A stretch of 64,000 nucleotides of DNA. It comes from Lineolata rhizophorae (Eukaryota; Ascomycota; Dothideomycetes; Lineolatales; Lineolataceae). Location: contig MU001679.1 of the NCBI GenBank assembly GCA_010093515.1, positions 327,474 through 391,473 of the forward strand, given 5' to 3'. The notes beneath the pieces were generated by a model. That model made no database searches, was not told the origin of the DNA, and saw nothing but the letters and a program-made list of their open reading frames with translations. Position 1 is the stretch's first letter. Each line of letters begins with the position of its first letter. Positions 14,154 to 24,726 of this stretch are shown here, one piece after another. The translations under genes and the position numbers were made by a program.

Positions 14154-16327
14154 CTAAGTACCTTTCCCTTGAGAGCCCATATCCCAGAAACCCGTCTCCA
14201 TCTTTCATCAGTCAGCCATGGAACTCGTCAAAGGGGAAGTCCGACTAGAAATTCTTACCCGGGTTGCCTGGATGAATATCCAGGCTAGCTCATCGATTCG
14301 ACTTGCGGACTGCGTCACTGCATATTTCTCTACCAGATCTAGGACGTGCTTAGTGGTAGCTTCTAATTCGTAATCCCAAGTACGCATACCGACGGCTTTC
14401 TTCACTCCTTCATTGTAGTCATCTCCGGCATACGTCTCCACCCAGTGCCAAAACATGTTCCCGTCTCGGACCGATTCTGGATCCGTGTAGAGTCTTTTTG
14501 CGATGTAGCTATATCCCACCATGCAAGGCAGAACCGCGATCTGGAGAGCTAAAGAATCCTCAGAGTGGCCAATATCGAGGACGTACCTTGCCGGTAGAAC
14601 CTAGTCAGAAATACCGGTCGCTACCGGATCCAAATGATCGCCTAGCTTACCGTGTGTACGCTGTGCAAGCTTTTGGGGCAAGTTAACCCACTGCAAGTCT
14701 GCTACCCGATGGTTGGCCTACCTTCACTCTCTTCTTCCCGTTCAATATCCTCCTGGGAGAGCCCGAACTTTGCACAGAAGTCTATGTGCAGTTTCATTTC
14801 ATCTTGAAGACGGATGACGTGCTGGGCGTTCTATATAAGGTAAGCTCGATTTTCCTTTTATGTCTTGCTCCTCGTCTACTCACTTCTCGGATGTCACTCA
14901 ATGACTTCGATTTGTACGCAGCAAGAGCGTAAGTCCTTGAGAAATGAATCTTGGGTATGTAGTCAGTTTGAACTCACGGGCAATGCTTACAGGAACTCAC
15001 ACTTACAAGGAACTTGTAATCCTGCACTAGGTAGTTCTTAAATTTTTCAAGCGGCAGGGTTCCCTTGGCAAGCTTTTGAACAAACTCATGTTCGGTGTGC
15101 TCCCTCCATGGACCATTCACGTCTTTTCTCTCCAGCATATACTCCACAAATCGGCCTCTACATAATACGTTAGGTCTAATCCAGATGATATCCGGTGTTA
15201 CTTACGGTGCAAATGGCAGGGTGTATGTAGAGTGGAAGTGGTTTATGGGCCCACTGCCTTTTCCGATATTTTTGCTGAGTCGTATCCCTGCTTCCACATA
15301 TTGATTTGCGCGTCTGACTGCTGCTTCAACTGACAATTCAGCGGCCAAATTTGATGCGATCGCAGCTTCAACAACAGGTTAGTGGTACTTTGCTAAGGGC
15401 TTCAAAGTAAGCCACGTACAAGCCAGTGAGCAACCAGTTCCGTGGGTGTTTTTCGAGTTTTGATACTTCGATTCCATTATTATTGTCTCATGGGGTCCGC
15501 ATAGGACATTTAGTATCGTATGCCTTTCGGCTTCACTTCGTGATACCACGCGTTCTTTGGTCAGGGGAATATGGCCTCCTTTCAGTACCACATATTGTGG
15601 TCCGAGCTGCCGAACTGCTTGGGCGATCCGGACAATGTCGTCGACAGTCTCAGGGTTGTCAAATCCCAATTCAGCCCTTCGGATTAAAAGCAAGGCTTCC
15701 GGGATGTTCGGTGTGAGTACCATTGTCTTTGGGAGGAGATCCTTATGTAGGCTCTCGACTGCTTCTTCCGGCAATAATTGAGCGCCACTAGTGGCAATCA
15801 TCACCTTAATGTCGCGTCAATAGCTTTTCCCAGCGGCGAAAAATAAAAAAGGCTTGAAAAGAACAGAAGATAAAAAAAAAAGACAAAACATACTGGGTCT
15901 ATGACAGTTTTCTTGAGCTCATGCCGCTCTATGGCTTCTGCTACTATTTTTATCGTGCTTGCGCCGGCCAGCATGCCTGCCAATACGCCTCGCGTAAGTT
16001 GTGCGCAATCACCGGGAAACCCTTCCTATACTTACCTGTCTTGACCACGTCTACTCCGATATCCTCGACACATGCATCTATTTGCTTCGCGACAAATTCT
16101 GGTGGAATGCTGTGGATGCCGTATACTCCCAAGGTATTTTGAGCGGTTAGGGCCGTGGTTGCAGTCATGGCATAGCAGCCGTGCGCTGCAATGACCTTCT
16201 GATCTGCTTCAAGTCCGCTACAGGTAGGAATTAATGTTAGCTGAAGCCATTTATGAACGTTACGCAATACTGACGCCCCGCCGGAGCTGTCCGAGCCTGC
16301 AATTACGAGGATTCTCTTCGTATCCAT
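14154..16327 (-). CDS. THI20: Bifunctional HMP/HMP-phosphate kinase and TenA-type protein (THI20 family)
   Basis: Cytosolic thiamine-biosynthesis enzyme: the N-terminal half phosphorylates hydroxymethylpyrimidine and its monophosphate, the C-terminal half is a TENA/THI-4 domain that salvages thiamine breakdown products (family knowledge). Eleven exons: 16327..16275, 16217..16036, 15976..15894, 15804..15420, 15365..15206, 15157..15007, 14949..14884, 14830..14722, 14669..14651, 14586..14259, 14201..14154; 527 aa. Kinase signs: ILVIAGSDSSGGAGLEADQK (its GAG split by intron 1, donor GTCAGT), VVLKGGH, and NTHGTGCSLA with the conserved anion-hole Cys. TenA signs: VQDYKFL, LPCMVGYSY with the catalytic-type Cys and Tyr, and ATRMETGFWDMG with the conserved Glu. 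Exon 9 is only 19 nt. The last 48-nt exon is needed to recover METGFWDMG; without it the frame runs into unrelated sequence. I see no TPP riboswitch. Confidence 0.92.
14651..14669 (-). other. 19-nt microexon of the THI20-type gene
   Basis: Flanked by AAAAG acceptor and GTAAGC donor. It supplies the residues C-T-A-Y-T plus partial codons at both ends, completing the segment SEACTAYTRYVLDI expected in TENA domains. Skipping it shifts the frame because its length is not a multiple of three. Confidence 0.8.
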
Positions 16328-16748
16328 TCTTGATGCTGTTGAAGTGAAAGGTTCGCGAGCGTCAGTGATAATGCGATGGTGAAGTTTAGTAGTGAGGCAA
16401 AGCTGGCATGCGAGCACGCCAGAGATAGCTACCAGACCGCTAGTAAATACATACCTAGGTAGGTACCACGCAAGCGAGAGCCATGCACGTCATCGCTAGT
16501 TTCTGTAAGGCGTACCAAGAATGAGGGGTCACGTTAACGCTCATCCGCGTCGACAAATTACATATCTGCTTAGTGTCGTATCAACAGCTCTTTAATGCTG
16601 CAACCACTTAATACTAATGAAATTACGTAGTACACGCATGATGTCCGAAAGGATCCGAAGCCAGTCATAGTGCCTGATTACATTTTTCGTCCTGTTTTCC
16701 TTTACCCTAACCGAAACACCCTCCCAATTACAACTCATGTAAAATGCT
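16328..16748. promoter_or_regulatory. Promoter region of the THI20-type gene
   Basis: This stretch lies between the F-box gene stop and the thiamine gene start, both minus strand. It contains an ATACCTAGGTAGGTACC stretch near 16450-16466 and TTACGTAGTA near 16624-16633. No coding frame is supported and I see no thiamine-responsive riboswitch. Confidence 0.5.
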
Positions 16749-18736
16749 CTAGTCTGACTCACCTTCAAATTCAGAGATGTCTGGATCTGTTCCCTAATTA
16801 GCTAACTATATTAAAGCAAATAGCCTCAACCAAGGTGGTAGGCGTACCTCTGATCAAAGTATACTCAAAAGAGCCCCCCACCTTCTTCCACAAAGTCTCG
16901 CGGACAATGCCTTGTTCTTCTTCCGTCAGATGATCTTCCGGATTTGCCATGTCGACCGAAACTTCGATTCCCTCATTGCCTTGTCCGAGCTTTGAGATAA
17001 ACTCTAGCAAACCATCTGCGGTGAACGTCGTGGAAGCATTGAACGTGACCCTCCGCAGATTTCGCAGCTCACCAACCTTGTTTAGGACTGCATCTGTAAT
17101 ACCCAAACCAGTGATGTACAAGTCCTCCAGCTTCATCAACCTCGAGACGATAGCGATGATGTGCTCGTCGTTGAAATAGTCAGAAACGCCTCGTAGTTCC
17201 AGATCACGTAGGTCCGTGAGCTTCTGAAGGGATTCGACCAGTGCGTCGACGTCGTCGCGCACTACATCTTCGCTTTCCCCGACAAGGAAGAGGCCCTGCA
17301 AATCCTTTTGATTGGCAAGGCCTAGGTGGAAATGCCGGTGATCTTTCATCATGTACGCATCTACCTTGAGTTTCTGCAGGCGAATTTCGGGATCCGAGAG
17401 CAAAGGTGTGACTATAGCTGCCCCAGAGAGCAACCCGCTCATTGATAGGCTCCGAAGATTTTTGCAGTCTCGAAGCCACTCGATAGTCTCGAGAAATACA
17501 TCATTCTGCGTCCTCTCGAGGTCTATATTGCTTGACGCGTTCAGTTCGAGGGTGTCGATTGAAGTGCATGCTTTCAGGAGAGAAAGATGAGGTATTGCTG
17601 CGTCCGCAAAGAATAGCTTTAGCTCCCTAAGTGCCGCGCTGTGGGAGTTTAACGCGAGGAATGTTTCAGCTCTCATCCCAACTTCACTGATGACAGTAAA
17701 CGACCTGAGCGACTGCTGCCGCAGGCTGGATAGGAAAGTCGCAAGCTTGTGATCCGAATCAGACTCTATCCTATCTCAAAGTTAGAACCACATTTAACGG
17801 AGAAAAATGCTTGACGGTCTTACCAAAAGTACAGGCTAACACTATCAAAATGCGGGCAATGAGCTGGAAGTACGGCACGCACACCTTCTTCACCAAGAGC
17901 GCGGCTATCTCCCAGTTCCAGTGAACGAAGCCGTGGTAATCGTGGTGCCCACCGAATTAGTGCACTCCCCGGAACTAGGTAAGACATTAGAAACAAATGA
18001 ACGATAATGATATAGTTTAACTTACTGTCTCCTGAGAGCTGTTCCAGCATTGGTGTATGCTCAGTGATCACTTAAAATGTCAGCTTTGGATGAAAAATTA
18101 TTTACAGTCGTCCGGAGACTTACCATCCCCGACCGCTTCAATTATAGCCGAATAGTTGAGTTTTAGAAAGGCCTTGCGGCCTGATTTTGGGGTAGTATTG
18201 TCGACAATGCGGAATCTTGCAAGATCACCAGCAAAGAAAGTTCTGAAGTTGCTAGGTTAGACCCTAGAAAGCGAGGTAGAGAGGGGGAGCCGGGGGGGGG
18301 GGGGGGGAATGTGAGAGACCAACCTTGAAATTTTGGAGCGAAACTTGTCTTCCTCAAGAAGATACTTGAGGTCGCGCATATCCAGCACACGCAGGTAGCG
18401 AGAATACGGATACATGGTCTTCTCGCCTGGCAAGCTAGACAGAATGATGGATCGCCACATGATGGACCACTTCTGCACGATCAGTTCCTGTTGGGCAATG
18501 GCCAGCGGCTCCATATCCTTGAGCGGAGCATCATGGTGGAAGCTGCCAAAAAGGAGATCAGCAATTTCTGCTCAAGCCGCGAGATCAGGCGGCGCGTACC
18601 GGTACAAGTGCGTCAACGCAGGGACCGCCAGATTTTTGCACGCCACGGAGCAATTGAAGAGCGTGTCGAAGTCGCGGCGCCCGGACAGTTCGGCGCATAT
18701 CAAATGCAGAATATCGTCGGGAAGAACCGGCAGCAT
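16749..18736 (-). CDS. F-box protein with leucine-rich-repeat-like C-terminus
   Basis: Probable substrate-recognition subunit of an SCF ubiquitin ligase. Seven exons: 18736..18600, 18542..18324, 18251..18124, 18070..18026, 17974..17824, 17770..16848, 16786..16749; 546 aa. The first 45 residues form an F-box (LPDDILHLICAELSGRRDFD ... CKNLAVPALTHLYR). Then comes a block typical of fungal F-box/LRR proteins (WSIMWRSIILSSL, YPYSRYLRVLDMRDLKYLLE) and irregular Leu-rich repeats from about residue 185 to 500. The last, 38-nt exon gives DPDISEFEGESD, the acidic ending I remember for this family; reading through instead gives an unrelated tail. Intron 2 contains 16 consecutive C on the coding strand (18292-18307). 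The gene shares a 217-bp upstream region with RAD9, read the opposite way. The degradation target cannot be told. Confidence 0.88.
18292..18307 (+). repeat. 16-nt G homopolymer inside an F-box gene intron
   Basis: An uninterrupted run of 16 G on the plus strand, lying in the 72-nt second intron of the minus-strand F-box gene, so it is a polycytosine tract in the pre-mRNA between donor and acceptor. It is prone to replication slippage and sequencing error. Confidence 0.85.
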
Positions 18737-18953
18737 GATGCCGGTTTGACGATGAATCGCGGCCGGTGGTGATGGAAGGTGCAACGGACGGCGGCGCGTC
18801 TGCGAGCTGAGGGCTCGACGAGGGACGCGTCCCGCTGCGGCGCGGGGCACGCGTAGCGATCCAGCGGCGCGACGATGAGTAACGGCGCCCGCGGCGTTAC
18901 CTGCTGCCTCAGGAACTCGCCTGGGCGCGAACAACCCTGCAAAAGCACGACAG
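18737..18953. promoter_or_regulatory. Bidirectional promoter, F-box gene and RAD9
   Basis: Only 217 bp separate the two divergent start codons, so the core promoters must be shared or interleaved. It is GC-rich and shows no clear TATA box. The RAD9 leader ends ACAGATGG and the F-box leader ends ATCATGC. Confidence 0.6.
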
Positions 18954-20606
18954 ATGGTGAATCTGGACTTCGTCTTGTCGCCCGAGGCTGCGGTGCGCGT
19001 GCACGATGCGCTTGCTTGTCTCGCAAAGTTCAACGAGTATGTCTTTGTCGAGGCGCGCGCGGACAAGGTAGGTAGCGACCGGTGCCGCTGCTTCGCCGCT
19101 GCCAGTGGAATGCTGATCCGCCCCCGAAGCTCTCTCTTACCGCGTTGAATCCCTCAAAATCGGCGTATGCATCGTTCAGTCTCGACAGGCGCAAGTTCTT
19201 CTTGGCTTACGACTTCTCGCGCGGCCAGGGCCGGGAACCCGACGGCCGCTTTTCTTGCAGCATCGCTAATAAGGTGTCTATCCCGCGCTGGTTGATTTCT
19301 CCCCCTTCTAAGATGAATGCTAACGTGCGTTTATGAAGGCACTCGCCTCTGTATTCAACAAGAGACGCTTGAGTGACGGAAGGGGCCGGGAAACCGCTAT
19401 TGAGCGCTGTGAAGTAAGCGTGCTCGACAATCCAAAAGCCTCGGAGTGCCGATTAGTCGTCAAAATGGTCTGCGAGCAAGGTTTGGGATCATCCGCTGCA
19501 AATGTACATGGCTTCTGTCTAATTGGATCTTTTGCTAGGCGTTGTTAAGACCTACAAATTAACTTATGAATCGGCTGAAGTCGTGCATGCCCTTTTCGAC
19601 AAGAACGCTGCAAAGAATCGATGGACGGCTAGGTCAAGCATGTTGCAAGAGATCATCGAGTATTTTGGTCCAAGGACCGAACAACTGGACCTCTATTATG
19701 CAGAGGGGAGAGTAACCTTCACAAGTTTTGTGGAGAAAATTACAAATGGAAAAGGCAAGTTGGCTCCTTGCCTGCTTATTCAAAGCTAACATTCTTTAGA
19801 AATATTAAAGCAACCTCTCCAGACATCCGTTTCCGTTGAGAAGGAGGATTTCGATAGCTTTGACGCAGAAGACAAAGTCCATATAATTACCAGCGTCAAG
19901 GACTTCAAGGCTGTGGTTGTTCATGCTTCCACCATGAGAGCGACGATATCGACGTACTATTCCAACCCAACAAAGCCACTCCAGTTCAGCTACGGGGATG
20001 ATGCCATGAAATGCGAGTTCACACTCATGACTCATGGCGACTTTCGCGCGAACCCGTCCGTCGATGCGAGCCACACCGTTACTAACAGATCAATCTCTAC
20101 CACTCAGAGTAATGCTCAAGTGCAAGTCAACCAAAGAAGAAGCTTCTCGGAAATAGAACCGAGGACGGTGCAACCTGCAAGACAACCACGTCGTCGCAAG
20201 GTTCCAGGCTCAGCACCACGACCTGCAGAAACTTCACAGGCTCAGCCGCACCATGAAGAAAGCTTATTTGTCACTCAAGACGAAGATGACCACCGTTGGG
20301 ATCCTGTGGATACCGGACATGCGGGTGACTATGAAGACGTCTTAGGATGGGATGCTAGCGGCGTAGATGTGAGAACAGCCACCTTTAATGGCCTATGGTT
20401 AAACGCTTGCTTATTTCTCCATAGACTTTGAGCCACCCCGCTACGTTCAGAGACAGCGGTACGGCGTCTAAACGTCCAGCTCAGGATGATCTGGAAGGGC
20501 TGCCACCAACGCAGCGGTTATCCCAGGTATGCCGCACTCAGATACCGGAAAATAAATTGTCAATGAAACTCACTTTAGGTAGGTCCGGGGTGGTTTGTTC
20601 GACTAA
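18954..20606 (+). CDS. RAD9: DNA damage checkpoint clamp subunit Rad9
   Basis: Subunit of the Rad9-Hus1-Rad1 (9-1-1) clamp loaded at damaged DNA to activate the ATR-type kinase (family knowledge; this is fission yeast/human Rad9, not budding yeast Rad9). Seven exons: 18954..19067, 19130..19273, 19339..19480, 19539..19754, 19800..20368, 20425..20526, 20583..20606; 436 aa. The first 270 residues or so form the PCNA-like part, starting MVNLDFVLSPEAAVRVHDAL, with KSAYASFSLDRRKFF, VVKTYKLTYE and MKCEFTLMTHG. The tail is disordered, with FVTQDEDD, LPPTQRLSQ and a final 24-nt exon giving VRGGLFD. Intron 4 (19755-19799, 45 nt) has a GC donor (G|GCAAGT), needed to keep ITNGK joined to EILKQPLQ. The gene converges on the ATS1-like gene with 150 bp between stops. 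Confidence 0.92.
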
Positions 20607-20756
20607 GCATATACGTATAGCGTGCGCCTCCCAGTGGTGTGGTATTTTTAAACGGTTGCCCAAAGACGTAGAACAACAGAATCATTTTAGGGTGGTGGAT
20701 TCTCTAGCATAATTTATTAATAATATTATCAATGGGCACTGGAAAGATATACACGT

Positions 20757-21818
20757 TTATTGTCTCTGGCAGATCCAGCTTGTAGCGCAGCCAGCCGCAA
20801 CAGAGATGACGTTACCGTTAGTAGGTATTTCATTCCACTTCCCTTTCACATCCCCTTGGTCGTCGACTGGGACACCGCAGTTGCCATGTTCCCCCCAGCC
20901 CCATGCCAGCACTTTACCGTCTTCCGTCTTCACAAGCATGTGTTCACTTCCCGCAGCAATCATGTCGAGTCTTGGGAGGTCCGGTGGTGGAAGTTGGCCG
21001 TGATCATTTCGACCCCATCCAACGAGCTCACCGGCGTCAGATAAAACGTAAACACCACCCCAGCTGGCTACAACTTGCTTCCAACCAGGAATCTTATTTG
21101 GTGCGTTTGACCTGACAGAATGCTTGTCCGAACCAATAATCAAGAGCTCCCCGGTCTCCGGCGGGCCAACAAGGACAGTGGATTCAGATCCACATACTGC
21201 ACGTTGGACTTTGAAAGGGATGCCGGTGATCTTCCGCGGGATGAAGCAATCCTGGTTTGGTTCGCCTATCTGACCTTTGCGACCTGCGCCCCAACCGTAG
21301 GCGTCTCCATTCGAAAGAACTGCGACTACATGTCTCATACCAGCATCAACTTGTATTATGTCCTCCGAAGGTTCTTTTATTTCAACAGGCCGAGGATCCG
21401 TGGTCTGACAAGTAGAACCTAGGCCCAGTTCGCCTTTTTCGCCGGTTCCACATGTGAGTAGTTTGAATCCATTTGTTAGAAAAATGCTTGCCTCCCAAGT
21501 GGCTGCGCAGCCCTTGAAAGACCCGAATAACTCATAGGGAGCGGTTTCGGCGAATAGCTTTTCAAACCGAGCCAAGCGGTGTTTAGTAGCACTGGCAGCG
21601 CCGACTAGACACCGGCCATCAGCGTTATTGCCCGAGGCGTAGACATCTCCATTAGAGCATAGAACCAAGGTATGGTTTCCGCCCGCAGCGATGTGAGCAG
21701 GCAGATCGAGCTCCTGAGTATCATTGCCGATACAGATTGAGGTAGGAACATTAACGTCTTCTTCGTGGCCTATGCCGAGTTGGCCAGATCCGTTGGAGCC
21801 AAACGCAAAGAGAGCCAT
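20757..21818 (-). CDS. RCC1-repeat protein, ATS1-like (alpha-tubulin suppressor)
   Basis: A single uninterrupted 353-residue frame made of RCC1-type repeats, forming a seven-bladed propeller in the family. Repeats are visible as LFAFGSNGSGQLGIGHEEDV (residues 3-22), HTLVLCSNGDVYASGNNADG, LLTCGTGEKGELGLG, HVVAVLSNGDAYGWGAGRKG, GVYVLSDAGELVGWGRNDHG and HMLVKTEDGKVLAWGWGEHG. The size fits the yeast Ats1 group, which works with Kti11 in diphthamide synthesis and tRNA wobble-uridine modification and suppresses tubulin defects (family knowledge). The assignment to that group rather than another RCC1 protein is inference from length and from the lack of extra domains. The start at 21818 (CC ATG GCT) is the first Met and has good context. 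It shares 322 bp of upstream DNA with the kinesin gene. Confidence 0.85.
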   Translation of the reverse strand: MALFAFGSNGSGQLGIGHEEDVNVPTSICIGNDTQELDLPAHIAAGGNHTLVLCSNGDVYASGNNADGRCLVGAASATKHRLARFEKLFAETAPYELFGSFKGCAATWEASIFLTNGFKLLTCGTGEKGELGLGSTCQTTDPRPVEIKEPSEDIIQVDAGMRHVVAVLSNGDAYGWGAGRKGQIGEPNQDCFIPRKITGIPFKVQRAVCGSESTVLVGPPETGELLIIGSDKHSVRSNAPNKIPGWKQVVASWGGVYVLSDAGELVGWGRNDHGQLPPPDLPRLDMIAAGSEHMLVKTEDGKVLAWGWGEHGNCGVPVDDQGDVKGKWNEIPTNGNVISVAAGCATSWICQRQ

Positions 21819-22140
21819 TGGTGCGGCGGAAGAGGTAAAAGAGGAGTATCCTCTTCTACGAAGAGAGTGGGCAGGTCAAATAGTATTAGTGTCCGATAGT
21901 TCGTCTGAAAAGAACCAAATGTAGGCGAGTAGCAGCGAAAAGGTTGTTGGATGACTCTAGCGCGGCGCCACAGTTGATGTGGCGCAACATGTGGTCTACC
22001 CTAGCAACGGCGACCGGTTGTGTTTACCAACACCCACCCGCACCGCAAAACCTCTTCTCATCGGCAATCCAGAATATACCCAGACCAAACTCCACCAACT
22101 CATATCAGTTTATACACACTTTATTAAACTATTTGTCGCA
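21819..22140. promoter_or_regulatory. Bidirectional promoter, ATS1-like gene and kinesin gene
   Basis: These 322 bp separate divergent start codons. The sequence just upstream of the kinesin start is AC-rich then TA-rich (TTATACACACTTTATTAAAC), while the ATS1-like side is purine-rich. No coding frame is supported. Confidence 0.55.
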
Positions 22141-24526
22141 ATGGAGCCTCCCCCCAAACCCTCGACGGCTCTTTTTGACGTCTACCTCCGCCTTCGTCCA
22201 TCGCATCACACGAACGCAGAGCGTTTTCTCGATGTTGAGCGTCGCGACCAGACCGCTCCGACACACATCACGATAAAGCCACCGACAGACCATCGCAAAC
22301 GCGCTGTTGAGAAGTTTGCGTTCACACGTGTGTTCGAGGAAGATGCTGCGCAGCTGGATCTTTTCACTGGTACCGGCGTCCTGCCTCTAATCGAAGGCGT
22401 TTTAGGACCTGATGGCCGTCCTGGGAGAGATGGGCTACTCGCAACACTGGGTGTCACTGGGTCGGGCAAGGTAGGTCTAAAGACGTGCTGGAAAAGAAGA
22501 TTCAAATCTGACGACAAAACACCAGACACACACGATCCTTGGGTCCAGGTCGCAGCGCGGCTTGACTCAAATGACGCTCGACGTTCTCTTCAATAGCATC
22601 GGACCGCTTGCCGTGGATCAATCATGCATTGGATCGGTTCTCCCATCTGTGGCAGCTTCAGATGTCTCCGAATCACAACTTCTCCCTGCTTATGGGTTTC
22701 TGGATAGTATGTACGGAGACACAATGTCTGGCGGTTACAATTCTAGAGCCCAAACCCCCTCCAGAGCCCAGACTCCAATGATGGTAGGACCTCAGTCTCC
22801 TAGGTTTAATTCTCCCATGCCCAATTCGCCCGAGCACCCAACCTCAAGGGGCCTGTACCCCTCCCTTTCCCTATATAAGGACAAGACGGCACCTAGCACG
22901 GTAGGCCTAGCCTCTCCTCGTGCGGACACCCCGTCAGCTGCGACCATCCGGCCCATCAGGGCCGGCTTCGCCCACGTCACCAGATCTGTCGCTAAGTATA
23001 TACAACAAAAGGACGGCGGTTCGTTCTTGAGCATGCCAGGTTCGCGTCGCCAGATGCCACGCCCGTCGGCGATGCCCCAGTATCCGGACGTCGACGACGT
23101 CAACGCCCCCGTCGATCGCAACGCCGAGTACGCCATCGTCGTGTCCATGTATGAAGTGTATAATGATCGCATCTTCGACCTCTTGAACAGCCCACCCGGC
23201 TCCGGTAAAGTCGCCCAGCAAAAGCGTAGACCGCTGTTGTTTAAGCCGACCGAACAATCGCCGGACCGGAAGGTTGTCGCAGGATTGCGCAAGGTTATGT
23301 GCAGCTCTCTTGATGAGGCGCTCATGGTACTCGAAACTGGTTTGATGGAGCGGAGAGTTGCTGGTACTGGAAGTAACGCAACAAGCTCGCGCAGCCATGG
23401 CTTCTTTTGCATCGAGGTCAAGAAGCGCCGGCGGGCTTCTCGGGAGCACTGGAGCACCAGTGCGCTTCAGATTGTTGATTTAGCAGGTAAGTGGCTTTTG
23501 TGTCTTACTTTTGAGAATTAGACTCAAGTCTCGATTAATTTAGGATCTGAGCGGGCGAGAAACGCGAAGACTGCAGGAGCTACACTTGCAGAGGCTGGCA
23601 AGATCAACGAGAGTCTGATGTATCTTGGTCAATGTATGCAAATGCAAAGCGACAACCAGGAAGGCAACAAGGTACGTTTTAAAATTTTGCATACTCCGAA
23701 ATTAGAGGCTAACACATCCTAGCAAAATGTCGTCCCGTTCCGCCAGTGCAAGCTTACAGAGCTCCTATTTTCAAATTCGTTCCCGTCCTCTTCCACTTTC
23801 CACCACGGCCATCACCATCACTCTTCGCATAAGCACCCTCAGAAGGCAATCATGGTCGTTACCGCGGACCCAATGGGCGACTTCAACGCCACCTCGCAAA
23901 TCCTACGCTACTCTGCGCTTGCCCGCGAGGTGACCATCCCCCGCATACCGTCGACGACCAGCACAATCCTTTCGGGAGCCATCGCGCAAGGCGGTCGCGG
24001 CGGCCCGGCCGCAAGCGGACGCTCGACGCCGTCGGCCACCCTGGAAGAGCTCGAAAGCGCTCAGCAGGAGCTCACGCGTCTGGCCGAGGACGTGGACATC
24101 CTGCAACTGCGCCTCATAGAGGAGACTACCCGACGGCAGGAGGCCGAAGCCTCGTGGAAGGCGGCCGAGGAGCGGGCCGAGGCGCTGGAAGAACAAATCC
24201 GCGAGGAGTGCTACAATGAGATGGAGGCACGGCTGGAGGAGGAGCGACGCAGGTGGAGAGGCGCATGGGATGAGGAGGCCGATCGAAACGACGAGCATCT
24301 GGACAAGAAGATCGACATCTTGACGCGAAGTGGAGGTGTGACGGTGTTTGAGGATGAGCCGCCGACCGAGATGGAGAGATTGGGGGAGCTTGAAGATGAG
24401 AATGAGGCGTTGAAAAGGAAGATAGAGCGGTTGGAGCGCGAGTTACAGGGGCGGAGCCCGACGAAGAAGCAGAGAGTTCTTAAAGCGAAGAAGTGGGACA
24501 TTGAGAACACGTTTGATAGCCCATGA
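22141..24526 (+). CDS. Kinesin motor protein, kinesin-6-like
   Basis: Microtubule motor. Four exons: 22141..22470, 22526..23486, 23544..23671, 23723..24526; 740 aa. The motor domain is amino-terminal: P-loop GVTGSGKTHT split by the first intron (about 104-113), switch I NATSSRSH (about 392-399), switch II DLAGSERARN split by the second intron (about 428-437), and INESLMYLGQC after it. A Ser/Pro-rich insertion of roughly 140 residues (about 168-310, with repeated RAQTP and SPRFNSPMP) interrupts the catalytic core before YEVYNDRIFDLL. A large insertion there is typical of kinesin-6 (MKLP/KIF20/KIF23) motors, which bundle midzone microtubules in cytokinesis; subfamily placement is inference. A His-rich stretch (HHGHHHHSSHKH) interrupts the end of the motor. 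A coiled coil spans about 555-720, and the tail ends basic (PTKKQRVLKAKKW). Confidence 0.88.
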
Positions 24527-24726
24527 TTCATTTGTGGGGAGAAGAAGAGAATTAGGAGTTGTTGTATTGGCTCTTGTATGGATGTTGTGTGTACAGCCTC
24601 ATTAAAGTCCGTGGCATGTCCAATTAATACAATGTTCTAATTCATTGTTTCATTGGCAGTACTTTCCAAGGAACCTGTGCGATAAGTGAGCATGTCTATA
24701 ATAACACAACGCCAATTACATCAAGG

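Noticed and set aside
14208-14258. Read-through C-terminus of the THI20-type protein
   Set aside because: Splicing at 14258/14202 instead restores the conserved TenA ending METGFWDMG; the read-through tail is unrelated sequence.
16328-16748. TPP riboswitch upstream of the thiamine gene
   Set aside because: I could not find the CUGAGA and related core segments in the expected order in the leader or introns.
16798-16847. Read-through C-terminus of the F-box protein
   Set aside because: The alternative 38-nt last exon gives the family-like DPDISEFEGESD ending with a proper splice.
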